NCBI GenBank assembly: GCA_965237725.1
Contig: OZ250151.1
Location: forward strand, 496,001-560,000
Direction: 5' to 3'
DNA length: 64,000 bases
DNA from: G965237725 sp965237725
GTDB lineage: Bacteria > Pseudomonadota > Gammaproteobacteria > Arenicellales > Poriferihabitantaceae
Part shown: piece by piece, positions 8,526 to 16,689 of the stretch
How positions within the stretch are numbered: position 1 is the stretch's first letter
Layout of the letters: every line of letters begins with the position of its first letter
Made by a program: the position numbers and the translations under genes
The notes under the pieces: model-generated
Databases searched by the model: none
Seen by the model: only the letters and a program-made list of their open reading frames with translations
Told to the model about the DNA's origin: nothing

Positions 8526-9404
8526 TTGAAAGATCTACCGCCTTTGCAGTGGCTGCGTTCATTTGAAGCCGCAGCACGCCACCTGAGTTTTACCCATGCA
8601 GCCGCTGAACTGTCGGTAACCCAATCGGCAATCAGCCAGCAAATAAAAGCACTGGAAAGCCATCTCGGCTATCCACTGTTTGTGCGTAAAACCCGGTCCC
8701 TTGAGTTGACTGATACAGGATTTAGCTATTTGCCCCATATTCAATCTGCCCTGGCCATATTAAAACAAAGCACCCGGGCCTACTTCGACAATAAAAAAAT
8801 TTCCACCGTCACGGTAAGAAGTAATTTTGCATTCAGTTCTCTTTGGTTGACACCAAGGCTGCCGGACTTCATAAAAAATCACCCAAAAATTTCCTTGCAT
8901 ATCATCCCCGCATTATGGGAATCCGATTATCGCCACTCGTCGGAATATATCGAAATTCGATTTGGTTCGGGTAGCTGGACCGATAACTATATCCCGTTGC
9001 AGGAAAACCTGATCTCCTATCCGGTATGCGCTCCAATATTGGCAAAATCCATTCATTGTGATGCCGACCTCGGTAAAATACCCCTGATTGCCAGTACATG
9101 GATGATGCAACAATGGTCGGATTATTTTAAATTAATCGGAATTGACCACAAAGCCAATACTGCACAGTTTGCTACGCCGTCATTTAACATCGCCCTGGAA
9201 ATGTGCAAACTTGGACTAGGTGCTGTATTGACTCATGATTTGATTACAATACAGTCTATAGACGATGGCAGTCTAGTGCGCGTAAGTGATACCGTCGCAC
9301 CTATGCCAGAAAAGTATTATTTACACTATCAACCCAATCAACTGTCTGATGCAGAACAACAGTTTTGTCACTGGTTATTGGCGCAGTTCGATATCAATAT
9401 TTGA
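8526..9404 (+). CDS. LysR-family transcriptional regulator, GcvA-like
   Basis: This DNA-binding regulator has 292 residues. The N-terminal winged helix (about 1-65) has the GcvA-type signature LPPLQWLRSFEAAARHLSFT and AAAELSVTQSAISQQIKALE; the rest is a periplasmic-binding-protein-like effector domain. The start codon is TTG, chosen because the domain begins right after it and no ATG fits. It is divergent from the aldolase-desaturase-Rieske-reductase cluster and shares an 83-bp regulatory gap holding a perfect LysR box, so it is very probably the cluster's regulator. The effector is unknown. Confidence 0.92.
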   Translation: MKDLPPLQWLRSFEAAARHLSFTHAAAELSVTQSAISQQIKALESHLGYPLFVRKTRSLELTDTGFSYLPHIQSALAILKQSTRAYFDNKKISTVTVRSNFAFSSLWLTPRLPDFIKNHPKISLHIIPALWESDYRHSSEYIEIRFGSGSWTDNYIPLQENLISYPVCAPILAKSIHCDADLGKIPLIASTWMMQQWSDYFKLIGIDHKANTAQFATPSFNIALEMCKLGLGAVLTHDLITIQSIDDGSLVRVSDTVAPMPEKYYLHYQPNQLSDAEQQFCHWLLAQFDINI

Positions 9405-9547
9405 CCAGTTGTATTGCGCGACATACCCATCCGAGCACTTGCTCAATTTTGAGTAACAGCTGCGCATTTTCATGAACCGAGATTGATATTCGATGTCAAT
9501 TAGGTTAGTTTAATCTCAACGACGGAAAATAATTAAGCGAGAATTCC

Positions 9548-10798
9548 ATGACATACGAAAAAGTAACGCTTCCTGAAAACGGAGAAAAAATTACAGTTTC
9601 AAACGGCAAGCTCAATATACCCGACCAGCCAATTCTTGGGTTTGTAGAAGGTGATGGCATCGGTCCTGACATTACTACGGCATCGCTAAGGGTCTGGGAC
9701 GCCGCAGTAAAAAAAGCCTATGGTGATAAACGCAAAGTTCACTGGTGTGAACTTTACATGGGGGAAAAAGCAGCTGGAATTTACGAAGGTGATTATTTCC
9801 CAGCCGAAACCCTGGAAGCGATCAAGGATTTAATTGTATCGATTAAAGGCCCGCTGACCACACCCATTGGCGGCGGCTTCCGCTCACTGAATGTTTCCCT
9901 GCGCCAGGAAATGGACCTGTATGCCTGTGTTCGACCGGTTCGTTACTACACCGGCGTACCGTCGCCGTTAAAGAAACCCGAAGAAGTTGATGTGGTAATT
10001 TTCAGAGAAAATACCGAAGACGTCTACGCTGGCATCGAATATGAAAGTGGTTCCGAGGCTAACAAAAAGCTGGCAAAATTTCTGCGCGAAGAAATGGGAG
10101 CAGAATTTTTTGAAGATGCCGGATTGGGTGTCAAGCCAATCAGTCCATTTGGCAGCAAACGTCTGGTTCGAAAGGCGATCCAGTATGCCATCGACAATAA
10201 TAAATCCAATGTCACTCTGGTTCACAAAGGTAATATTATGAAGTTTACCGAGGGTGCATTTCGCAACTGGGGATATGAAGTGGCCAAAGAAGAATTTCGT
10301 GATTACATCGTTACCGAAGAAGAACTTTGGGACGATCACAATGGAGCAATGCCCGAAGGGAAAATTCTGGTGAAAGATCGAATTGCGGATATTATTTTCC
10401 AGCTTCTGCAATTACGCCCCGCTGAGTTTGACGTTTTGGCAACAATGAATCTCAATGGCGATTATCTGTCAGATGCGGTTGCAGCGGAGGTTGGTGGTGT
10501 GGGAATCGCTCCGGGGGCCAACATGGCGGATCATATTGCAGTTTTCGAAGCCACCCATGGCACCGCTCCAAAATATGCGAATCAGGATAAGGTAAATCCA
10601 TCATCTTTAATGTTTTCGGGGGTGATGATGCTGGAATATATTGGCTGGAAAGAGGCCGCTGATTTGATCAACGATGCATTTATTTCAGTAATGGCAGATA
10701 AAACCGTGACCTATGATTTTGCCCGACTGCTCGAAGGTTCTACAACCCTGTCAACCAGTGCTTTTGCCGATGCATTGATAACAAAAATTAATAATTAA
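9548..10798 (+). CDS. icd: NADP-dependent isocitrate dehydrogenase
   Basis: This TCA-cycle enzyme converts isocitrate to 2-oxoglutarate with NADP+. The 416 residues match the E. coli-type homodimeric enzyme from end to end. Landmarks are FVEGDGIGPDI near the N-terminus, the SLNVSLRQEMDLYACVRP substrate loop whose first serine is the phosphorylation-site serine in E. coli, the VYAGIE segment, and the C-terminal HGTAPKYANQDKVNPSS nucleotide-binding region. The gene stands alone with 143 bp upstream. A short inverted repeat (gcagtaattttactgc, from 10799) follows the stop codon, but without a T run. Confidence 0.97.
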   Translation: MTYEKVTLPENGEKITVSNGKLNIPDQPILGFVEGDGIGPDITTASLRVWDAAVKKAYGDKRKVHWCELYMGEKAAGIYEGDYFPAETLEAIKDLIVSIKGPLTTPIGGGFRSLNVSLRQEMDLYACVRPVRYYTGVPSPLKKPEEVDVVIFRENTEDVYAGIEYESGSEANKKLAKFLREEMGAEFFEDAGLGVKPISPFGSKRLVRKAIQYAIDNNKSNVTLVHKGNIMKFTEGAFRNWGYEVAKEEFRDYIVTEEELWDDHNGAMPEGKILVKDRIADIIFQLLQLRPAEFDVLATMNLNGDYLSDAVAAEVGGVGIAPGANMADHIAVFEATHGTAPKYANQDKVNPSSLMFSGVMMLEYIGWKEAADLINDAFISVMADKTVTYDFARLLEGSTTLSTSAFADALITKINN

Positions 10799-10912
10799 GC
10801 AGTAATTTTACTGCCATAGCGAACGAAATATTCCGGCGATTACGAAAATGTCATGCAACTAAATTAGATTGCTATAGTCTCTATCCTAACGCTATTTTGG
10901 TGAAGAAAAATA

Positions 10913-11602
10913 ATGTCCAGAGGGAAAATAATTCTAATTGCTGTAATCGTAATTCTGATTGCTCTGTTGTTTTACATTGGTCCCGAGCAATATCTAAATC
11001 TAGAATTTATTAAGTCAAAACTCGATCAACTGGTTGCCTATAAGACCGCCAATCCGCTGATCAGCGCGCTTATTTTCTCGGCAATTTATATCGCCGTCAC
11101 AGCAGCATCCATCCCTGGCGCAACGGTTCTGACTCTGTGCGGCGGTGCTATTTTCGGATTTGTTACCGGCTCGATTGTTGTGCTGATTTCCGCCACCATC
11201 GGTGCGACCATCGCATTTCTGGTTGCACGCTATTTATTCGATGACTGGGTCCAGGCCAATATGGGTGATCGACTGGCCAAAATCAGGGAGAGCTTTCGAA
11301 AGGAAGGCGCCTTGTATTTGTTTTCATTGCGGCTGGTTCCATTATTCCCTTTCTTCGTAATCAATCTGGTGATGGGACTGACATCGATCAAAACCCGCAT
11401 TTTCTTCATCGCATCATTGATCGGCATGGCACCTGGAACCATGGTCTTTGTCAATGCCGGTACGCAATTGGCAAAGATTGATTCACTAAAAGGTCTATTG
11501 TCTCCAGCATTAATAATTTCTTTTGTACTGCTCGCGGCATTTCCCTATGTAGCCAAGTATATTCTGAAGCTGGTTAAAAGCAGGACAACGAAAAATGGGT
11601 AA
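10913..11602 (+). CDS. TVP38/TMEM64 family (DedA-like) membrane protein
   Basis: This integral-membrane protein has 229 residues, with hydrophobic segments near 5-22, 47-65, 70-105 and toward the C-terminus. The SNARE-associated/VTT domain is recognisable from TVLTLCGGAIFGFVTGS and the RLVPLFPFFVINLVMGL motif. DedA/VTT proteins are linked to lipid translocation and membrane homeostasis. Its stop overlaps the start of the next gene by 8 bp, so the two are translationally coupled. TVP38 proteins are often paired with, or fused to, mercuric-reductase-like flavoproteins in bacteria; the shared role is not established. Confidence 0.88.
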   Translation: MSRGKIILIAVIVILIALLFYIGPEQYLNLEFIKSKLDQLVAYKTANPLISALIFSAIYIAVTAASIPGATVLTLCGGAIFGFVTGSIVVLISATIGATIAFLVARYLFDDWVQANMGDRLAKIRESFRKEGALYLFSLRLVPLFPFFVINLVMGLTSIKTRIFFIASLIGMAPGTMVFVNAGTQLAKIDSLKGLLSPALIISFVLLAAFPYVAKYILKLVKSRTTKNG

Positions 11603-13037
11603 AAAATATGATGCCAACCTGATTGTTATCGGCGCTGGTAGTGGCGGACTGGTAACCGCCTATATCGCAGCAGCGGTGAAAGCAAAAGTTATTCTAATTG
11701 AAAAGGGTGACATGGGTGGAGATTGCCTGAACACTGGTTGCGTACCTTCAAAGTCCCTTATTGCTTCAGCCAAGTTTTTGCACGACTTAAAAAATTCTCA
11801 AGAATTTGGAATTAAACAGGCCTCGGCTGAATTCGATATCGCTGACGTCATGAAACGTATCCGCCGGATTATAGATTCAATTGCGCCCCACGATTCGGTT
11901 GAACGTTATACCTCTTTAGGCGTAGATGTCATACAAGGAGAGGCGGAGATAACCTCAAACCATACTGTCAAAGTAAATGGCAATACGTTTTCTGCTAAAA
12001 ACATTGTCATCGCCGCTGGCGCAGAACCCTTTGTGCCTCCCATCGAAGGATTGAAAGACATTACTTACTACACCTCGGATACCATTTGGAATCTACACCA
12101 ATTGCCAAAAAAAATGGTTGTGCTCGGTGGCGGACCCATAGGATGCGAACTGGCCCAGTGTTTCGGCCGTTTTGGTAGCGAAGTCAGCGTTGTGGAAATG
12201 GCGCCACAAATTATTATTCGTGAGGATCCCGAATTTTCTGAACAAATTTGCCAGGTGTTTGATGACGAAGGGATAAAACTGTATACCGGACATCGTGCGG
12301 AAAAAGTCGTAACCGATGGAACCGCTCATAAACTGATTTGCGATGCAGATGGTAAAAAAGTGGAAATTGAATTTGATCAAATTTTAGTCGCATTGGGACG
12401 AGCAGCGAAAACCGAAGGATATGGTCTGGAAAATCTCGAGACCAAATTGACCTCACGTAAAACTATCGATGCCAACGAATTTCTCCAGGCTGGACATCCA
12501 AATGTTTATGCCGTAGGCGACGTTGTTGGACCCTATCAATTCACCCATGCCGCAGCCCACCAGGCATGGTATGCCGCGGTTAATGCTTTGTTTTCACCGT
12601 TTAAAAAATTCAAGGCTGATTACAGCGTATTGCCCTGGGCAACCTACACTGATCCGGAAGTGGCGCGAGTTGGCCTTAATGAATTGGATGCTAAACAACA
12701 AAATGTTGCTTATGAAGTGACTCAGTATGATATTGGCGAACTGGATCGAGCAAAGACCGATGGTTATGCCTTTGGAACGGTCAAGGTTCTCACTGTGCCC
12801 GGGAAAGATAAAATACTTGGGGTGACCATTATTGGAAAACATGCAGGAGATTTGATTTCCGAATTTGTTTTAGCCATGCGACATGGTCTCGGCATGAACA
12901 AAATTCTTGGTACCATTCATGCATACCCAACCTGGATGGAAGCCAACAAATATGCTGCAGGAAACTGGAAAAAAGCCCATGCGCCCCAGTGGGCATTAAA
13001 TCTACTGGAAAAGTTTCATCGCTTTCGAAGAAACTAA
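11595..13037 (+). CDS. Mercuric reductase-like FAD/NAD(P) disulfide oxidoreductase
   Basis: This flavoprotein belongs to the pyridine nucleotide-disulfide oxidoreductase class I family and has 480 residues. It shows an FAD motif (LIVIGAGSGGLVTAYI), the redox-active pair C44/C49 in GGDCLNTGCVPSKS, an NAD(P) motif (VVLGGGPIGCELAQCF), VYAVGDV, and a C-terminal dimerisation domain with TIHAYPTWME supplying the partner histidine. It lacks an N-terminal heavy-metal (MerA) domain and the C-terminal MerA cysteine pair, so mercury reduction is unlikely. It is translationally coupled to the TVP38 protein and may act at the membrane. The true substrate is unknown. Confidence 0.88.
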   Translation: MGKKYDANLIVIGAGSGGLVTAYIAAAVKAKVILIEKGDMGGDCLNTGCVPSKSLIASAKFLHDLKNSQEFGIKQASAEFDIADVMKRIRRIIDSIAPHDSVERYTSLGVDVIQGEAEITSNHTVKVNGNTFSAKNIVIAAGAEPFVPPIEGLKDITYYTSDTIWNLHQLPKKMVVLGGGPIGCELAQCFGRFGSEVSVVEMAPQIIIREDPEFSEQICQVFDDEGIKLYTGHRAEKVVTDGTAHKLICDADGKKVEIEFDQILVALGRAAKTEGYGLENLETKLTSRKTIDANEFLQAGHPNVYAVGDVVGPYQFTHAAAHQAWYAAVNALFSPFKKFKADYSVLPWATYTDPEVARVGLNELDAKQQNVAYEVTQYDIGELDRAKTDGYAFGTVKVLTVPGKDKILGVTIIGKHAGDLISEFVLAMRHGLGMNKILGTIHAYPTWMEANKYAAGNWKKAHAPQWALNLLEKFHRFRRN

Positions 13038-13102
13038 ACCAGTTAGATGCGAAATCCCAGACTTGATCTTTCCGATTAAAAATTTAAACACGACTTGATC
13101 TG

Positions 13103-13169
13103 ACAATTCGAATCACCAGCAGAACGCTTTAATGCATGTGTTGCGTCGATCAGTTGAAATCGCAGTATA
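13103..13169 (+). mobile_element. Relic of the right end of an IS30-family element
   Basis: These 67 bp match 22138-22204 of the complete IS30 element with a single substitution. They cover the last transposase codons and the right terminal inverted repeat. There is no matching left end nearby. The sequence that follows (13165-13260) is the same repeat that flanks the complete element, so this is the stump of a second copy after a deletion. The near identity implies recent activity. Confidence 0.85.
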
Positions 13170-13260
13170 TAACAGCCCCTTAGATTTGCACAACGAGTGA
13201 CCGCTACGGAGAAAGCTGACGCTCAAAAGTTGTTAGTGAGGGTCGGCTTATTGCCCTGAA
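13165..13260 (+). repeat. Dispersed repeat, copy A
   Basis: This 96-nt stretch aligns without gaps to 18463-18558, with 84 of 96 positions identical by my count. The core atttgcacaacgagtgacc and the following gctacggagaaagc are identical in both. The start of the repeat also resembles the sequence right of the IS30 element at 22200-22255. No coding potential was seen. Confidence 0.8.
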
Positions 13261-13322
13261 GAGCCATTTACAGACAATTTCAAATTCGGTGAGCCACCGG
13301 TTAGCAGTCATTCATTTTTAGA

Positions 13323-13511
13323 TTACGCCGTCCCAACGTCATAGCTCAATCTTTGATCCTCAACAAACCTTCCCTTGCGACCTTTCCTGTAGGCGTAACC
13401 ACTTTTTTCCACTCCCCCGAGGGCGTACCGTGCCGTCATTCGACTGATACCAAGTTGATCTGCTAACACCCGTTCAGATGGCAGCGCATCATGGGGCTTG
13501 AGAGTTTCTTT
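13323..13511 (-). pseudogene. GntR-family regulator remnant (winged helix only)
   Basis: An open minus-strand frame from 13511 to a stop at 13323 translates to a typical GntR winged-helix N-terminal domain: LPSERVLADQLGISRMTARY, then ALGGVEKSGYAYRKGRKGRFV and a short tail with RLSYDV. There is no start codon (an in-frame stop lies at 13514-13512) and no effector-binding domain. It is therefore a fragment truncated at both ends. It lies between the IS30 relic and the terminator of the substrate-binding protein gene. It resembles the HutC/FadR-like subgroup and may once have regulated the neighbouring transport genes. Confidence 0.75.
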
Positions 13512-13516
13512 TTAAC

Positions 13517-13550
13517 AAAAAAAGGCCTGTATACAAAATTATACAGGCCT
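13517..13550 (-). terminator. Rho-independent terminator of the substrate-binding protein gene
   Basis: On the minus strand an 11-bp perfect stem (AGGCCTGTATA / TATACAGGCCT, 13550-13523) with a 6-nt loop is followed directly by seven T residues. It lies 27 bp past the stop codon of the gene at 13577, so transcription of that gene ends here. Confidence 0.92.
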
Positions 13551-13576
13551 ATTGAAGTGGAGATTTAACTACAAAC

Positions 13577-15232
13577 CTATGCCAGCCAGATATATTCTGG
13601 CCATTCAAGAGCGCCTAACTGTCCCAGCGGAACCTTGGGCATTCCCATGATGTGGCTGGCGATACCATCATTGATATTGGAGAAAGCTGGAATAACCATA
13701 CCACTCTCGTTATGAATCAGATCCTGCATCTCACAAAACTGTTTATGGCGTTCGTCTGGATCGGTGGCCGCGAGCGAAGTCTGCAACAGTTCGCCCATTC
13801 GATCATTGTTCCAGAATGTGTCGTTCCAAGCAGCCCCTGGCGCAAACTGGATCGCCATTTGCGAGTTTGCGGTTGGACGCATGTTCCAGTTCACCACATT
13901 CAGGGGGTCCTTCATCCAGACTGTACCCCAGTAGCCATCAGCCGGCACTTTATTGATTTTGAGATCGAAGCCGATCTTGGCGCAATTGGCCTGGGTCAGC
14001 AAGCAGGTATCTTCGACTCCGACCGCAATTGGGGCTACCGCAACTTCTGCTGATGAAATTCCGGATTTCTTGAAATGATACTTGGCCTTGTCCGGATCGT
14101 AGGTGCGCTGTGTCAATTCGGAGCAGAAATCCACGCCGTGCGCGGCTGAAATGGGATGGTCGTTACCGACCGAACCCCTACCCTTGAGTATGCGTTTGAC
14201 GATACGCTCGCGATCCATAATATATTGCAAGCCCTTGACGAAATCGTCATTCTGACCGGGCAAAGTATTTTTCAGGCAGCATATGCCCATTTGCAAGGCA
14301 GCGGGGATTGACGTCAAACTCGCATTGGGCGCATCTTCGATCTGTTGGAACGCTTTTGGATCAACCACGGTGATGAGTTGCACATCGCCCGCGACCAGTG
14401 CATTTACCCGGGAGACCGGGTCGGTAATTGCAGTCATCTCGATTGCGTCCAGGTTACCACCTTCACGCCAGTAATTTTCATTGCGCGAGTGCACCGATTT
14501 AACGCCAGGCTCGAATACATCCATGCGGTATGGCCCGGTACCATTCTGTTCCAGCGAACCATCTGATTTCAGCACGTAGCCAGTCGTGTCTTTCTTAACA
14601 ATCTTGGTCTGGAACAAACCGAGCAGGGTGGGCAAGTCGGCGTTGGGAGAATGTAGGATCGCCTTGACTTCGTGAGGTCCGGTTTTTTTCCATTCCTTGA
14701 CGGATGCCAGAATCGATTTAATCACCGATTTCGAGTCCTCGCCCTGGTGACGTTTCATGGTATACACAATGTCATCGGCGGTTAACTTGCCACCATTATG
14801 AAATTCGACTCCCTTGCGGATCTTGAAATTCCACTCCGTCGCATCCGAATTGGACTCAAAGCTTTCAGCCAGTTCGGGCTGTGGGGACAGATCATCTGCA
14901 TGCTGAATCATGCTGTTATAGGTTGATCGCCCACGGCAGTAGTCAATCGACGAGGTGAATACTATCGGATCGAGATTGTCGTTAGGCCCATGTATATTTG
15001 ATGCAAAGCGCACCGAGCCACCTTTTTTCGGTGTCGCGGCCATGACCGACTTGCCCTCCGTCAGCAACTGCTCGGCAGCCACTAGCGAGACTCCGGTCAC
15101 TAACGCGAGTTTGAGTGCGTCACGGCGCGTGATGCTGCCGGACCCGCCTTTGATCATTTTGTCCACCTGGTCTTTGTCGGCTTGGTCGAGATTCCGAAAT
15201 TCCAATCCAGATTGGGGTTTGTTTTCTTTCAT
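13577..15232 (-). CDS. ABC transporter substrate-binding protein (peptide/nickel type, Tat-exported)
   Basis: This periplasmic solute-binding protein of family 5 (DppA/OppA/NikA type) has 551 residues from the chosen start. That ATG at 15232 has a strong ribosome site (GGAGGAG) a few bases upstream, whereas a more upstream in-frame ATG at 15355 has none. A twin-arginine signal is visible at about residues 34-60 (SITRRDALKLALVTG followed by a hydrophobic stretch and VMAA). The mature part carries the family features PQPELAESFE, FKIRKGVEFHNGGKLTADDI and GTGPYRM. No permease or ATPase gene lies nearby, so the protein is an orphan. The next genes upstream are a GlxA-type regulator and an enolase-superfamily enzyme. 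Candidate AraC sites lie at 15395-15431. Confidence 0.9.
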   Translation of the reverse strand: MKENKPQSGLEFRNLDQADKDQVDKMIKGGSGSITRRDALKLALVTGVSLVAAEQLLTEGKSVMAATPKKGGSVRFASNIHGPNDNLDPIVFTSSIDYCRGRSTYNSMIQHADDLSPQPELAESFESNSDATEWNFKIRKGVEFHNGGKLTADDIVYTMKRHQGEDSKSVIKSILASVKEWKKTGPHEVKAILHSPNADLPTLLGLFQTKIVKKDTTGYVLKSDGSLEQNGTGPYRMDVFEPGVKSVHSRNENYWREGGNLDAIEMTAITDPVSRVNALVAGDVQLITVVDPKAFQQIEDAPNASLTSIPAALQMGICCLKNTLPGQNDDFVKGLQYIMDRERIVKRILKGRGSVGNDHPISAAHGVDFCSELTQRTYDPDKAKYHFKKSGISSAEVAVAPIAVGVEDTCLLTQANCAKIGFDLKINKVPADGYWGTVWMKDPLNVVNWNMRPTANSQMAIQFAPGAAWNDTFWNNDRMGELLQTSLAATDPDERHKQFCEMQDLIHNESGMVIPAFSNINDGIASHIMGMPKVPLGQLGALEWPEYIWLA

Positions 15233-15394
15233 GTTAACTCCTCCAAATTTTAGTGGGTAACTGTCTATATATAATAATTGCGAGCCTTTAATCTGCTCTG
15301 AACTCGCTATATCAATACAAGTGGGAGAGGATATTTCAAATAGATGGTTCTCCAAGCCATAACATAGATTAAGGGTAGTGGGATTATTATCAAA

Positions 15395-15431
15395 GGATGT
15401 ATTAGACGGATCATAGGATGAATTGGACGGA
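15395..15431. promoter_or_regulatory. Tandem direct repeats, likely AraC-family operator
   Basis: Two 16-bp direct repeats, GGATGTATTAGACGGA (15395-15410) and GGATGAATTGGACGGA (15416-15431), differ at two positions and start exactly 21 bp apart, or two helical turns. Tandem half-sites with this period are the classic layout for AraC-family activators. They lie in the 267-bp gap between the AraC-type gene and the substrate-binding protein gene, upstream of the latter. Confidence 0.65.
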
Positions 15432-15499
15432 AAAATGCAAACAGAATAGAAACCCGAATGACGCGGAGCATGTAGCGTGTCCCGTTTTACTATTGACCC

Positions 15500-16564
15500 T
15501 CAGTCGGACGCCAGATCTGCTGACGACCAAAAGTCTCTTTTCCTGCTGTTACGATAATCTTTGGGGCTAAGTGTGTGTTTGCGCTTGAACCAGCGAATAA
15601 AATGCGCACAGTCAGCAAATCCGCATTCATAGGCAATTTGTGTAACTGTTCTCGTACTATTTAACAAACACCACCGCGAATGTTCCAGCCGCATTTCGCG
15701 CCATAATTCTGGCGGTGTTTTCCCAACATGTGTTTGAAATGCCCGATCAAGTTGACGTCGGCTGATCTCTAGATTTTTAGCCATCTGTACTGATGAAATG
15801 GGTTCGGCCAGGCTTTGTCTCATCATCCCGATGGCTTGCTCGACCCGCCAGTCGCCACAGGATTCAAGTTCCTTGAACGGTAGCTTGCCGATGTGGCGCG
15901 CCTTGCGGTGCTCGTCGATGATTTGCTCCGCCAAAACCTTTGTGCCTCGATTTGGGCCGCAATGCTGCGTCAGGATATCAACCGCAAGGTCAATCGCTGT
16001 CGTTCCACCAGGACTTGTAAGGCGGTTTTTTTCCGAAACGTACATTTCATTGACGATCGGAATAACTGACGGATATCGTTGTACTAGTTCATCTTTGTGG
16101 ACAGCGTGAACGGCACATCTTATGCCGTCCATGAGCCCTGCCTCGGCAAGGGCGAAGCCGCCGGTGCACAGACCCACCAAGGGAATATCCAGTTCTGCCG
16201 CCTGCCGTAGATAATCAAACGTATCAGGTGAATGTTGATCAAAGGCTGCCAGTCTTCCTCCAACCACAATAATATAATCATAATTGCTGGGATCGTCGAA
16301 TATCTTCCAGGGTGGCACTTCTATACCACAGCTCGATCTTACAGGGTCAAGTGTTGGGCCTATGCAGCTCCAATGACAATAGATTTGGCGGCTCAAATCG
16401 CGTTCGTCGGCGCAATGGCGAACTGAATCGATGAACCCAGCAAATGGAAGTAGAGAGAACTCAGGCGACAAGACGAAAGCAAACCTTACGTCCGGTTCAA
16501 TCTGGGGATTCCCCCCAGAAGATAATCTGCACTTGTCGACTGTTGTTGCATTGGGAACAGTCAT
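15500..16564 (-). CDS. GlxA-family AraC-type transcriptional regulator
   Basis: The protein has 354 residues and two domains. The N-terminal half (about 25-205) is a DJ-1/PfpI-like amidotransferase fold, with the nucleophile-elbow-like VGLCTGGFALAEAGLMDG. The C-terminal half (about 235-340) is an AraC double helix-turn-helix, with MAKNLEISRRQLDRAF and QIAYECGFADCAHFIRWFKR. This GlxA/CdhR/GbdR architecture often controls catabolism of quaternary amines and amino acids, usually as an activator. The gene lies just upstream of the orphan substrate-binding protein gene on the same strand and downstream of the enolase-superfamily gene. The 21-bp-period repeats next to it are its probable target. 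Confidence 0.92.
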   Translation of the reverse strand: MTVPNATTVDKCRLSSGGNPQIEPDVRFAFVLSPEFSLLPFAGFIDSVRHCADERDLSRQIYCHWSCIGPTLDPVRSSCGIEVPPWKIFDDPSNYDYIIVVGGRLAAFDQHSPDTFDYLRQAAELDIPLVGLCTGGFALAEAGLMDGIRCAVHAVHKDELVQRYPSVIPIVNEMYVSEKNRLTSPGGTTAIDLAVDILTQHCGPNRGTKVLAEQIIDEHRKARHIGKLPFKELESCGDWRVEQAIGMMRQSLAEPISSVQMAKNLEISRRQLDRAFQTHVGKTPPELWREMRLEHSRWCLLNSTRTVTQIAYECGFADCAHFIRWFKRKHTLSPKDYRNSRKRDFWSSADLASD

Positions 16565-16689
16565 TTTGATGATCCTAGCTAAAATGTTCTATGATTTGGC
16601 TAAGACATTATACTATTCTAGAATTCAATGTGAACTGGATAATTTGAATCCACCATCATATGCCTGTAACGATACCGATATTTCGTACG

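Noticed and set aside
10799..10815. Inverted repeat after icd as a terminator
   Set aside because: No T run follows, so it is not supported as a Rho-independent terminator.
11595..13037. True mercuric reductase
   Set aside because: There is no N-terminal heavy-metal domain, no C-terminal cysteine pair and no mer genes nearby.
13105..13125. attcgaatcaccag, resembling a tRNA T-loop
   Set aside because: It lies within the IS30 transposase end relic and no cloverleaf surrounds it.
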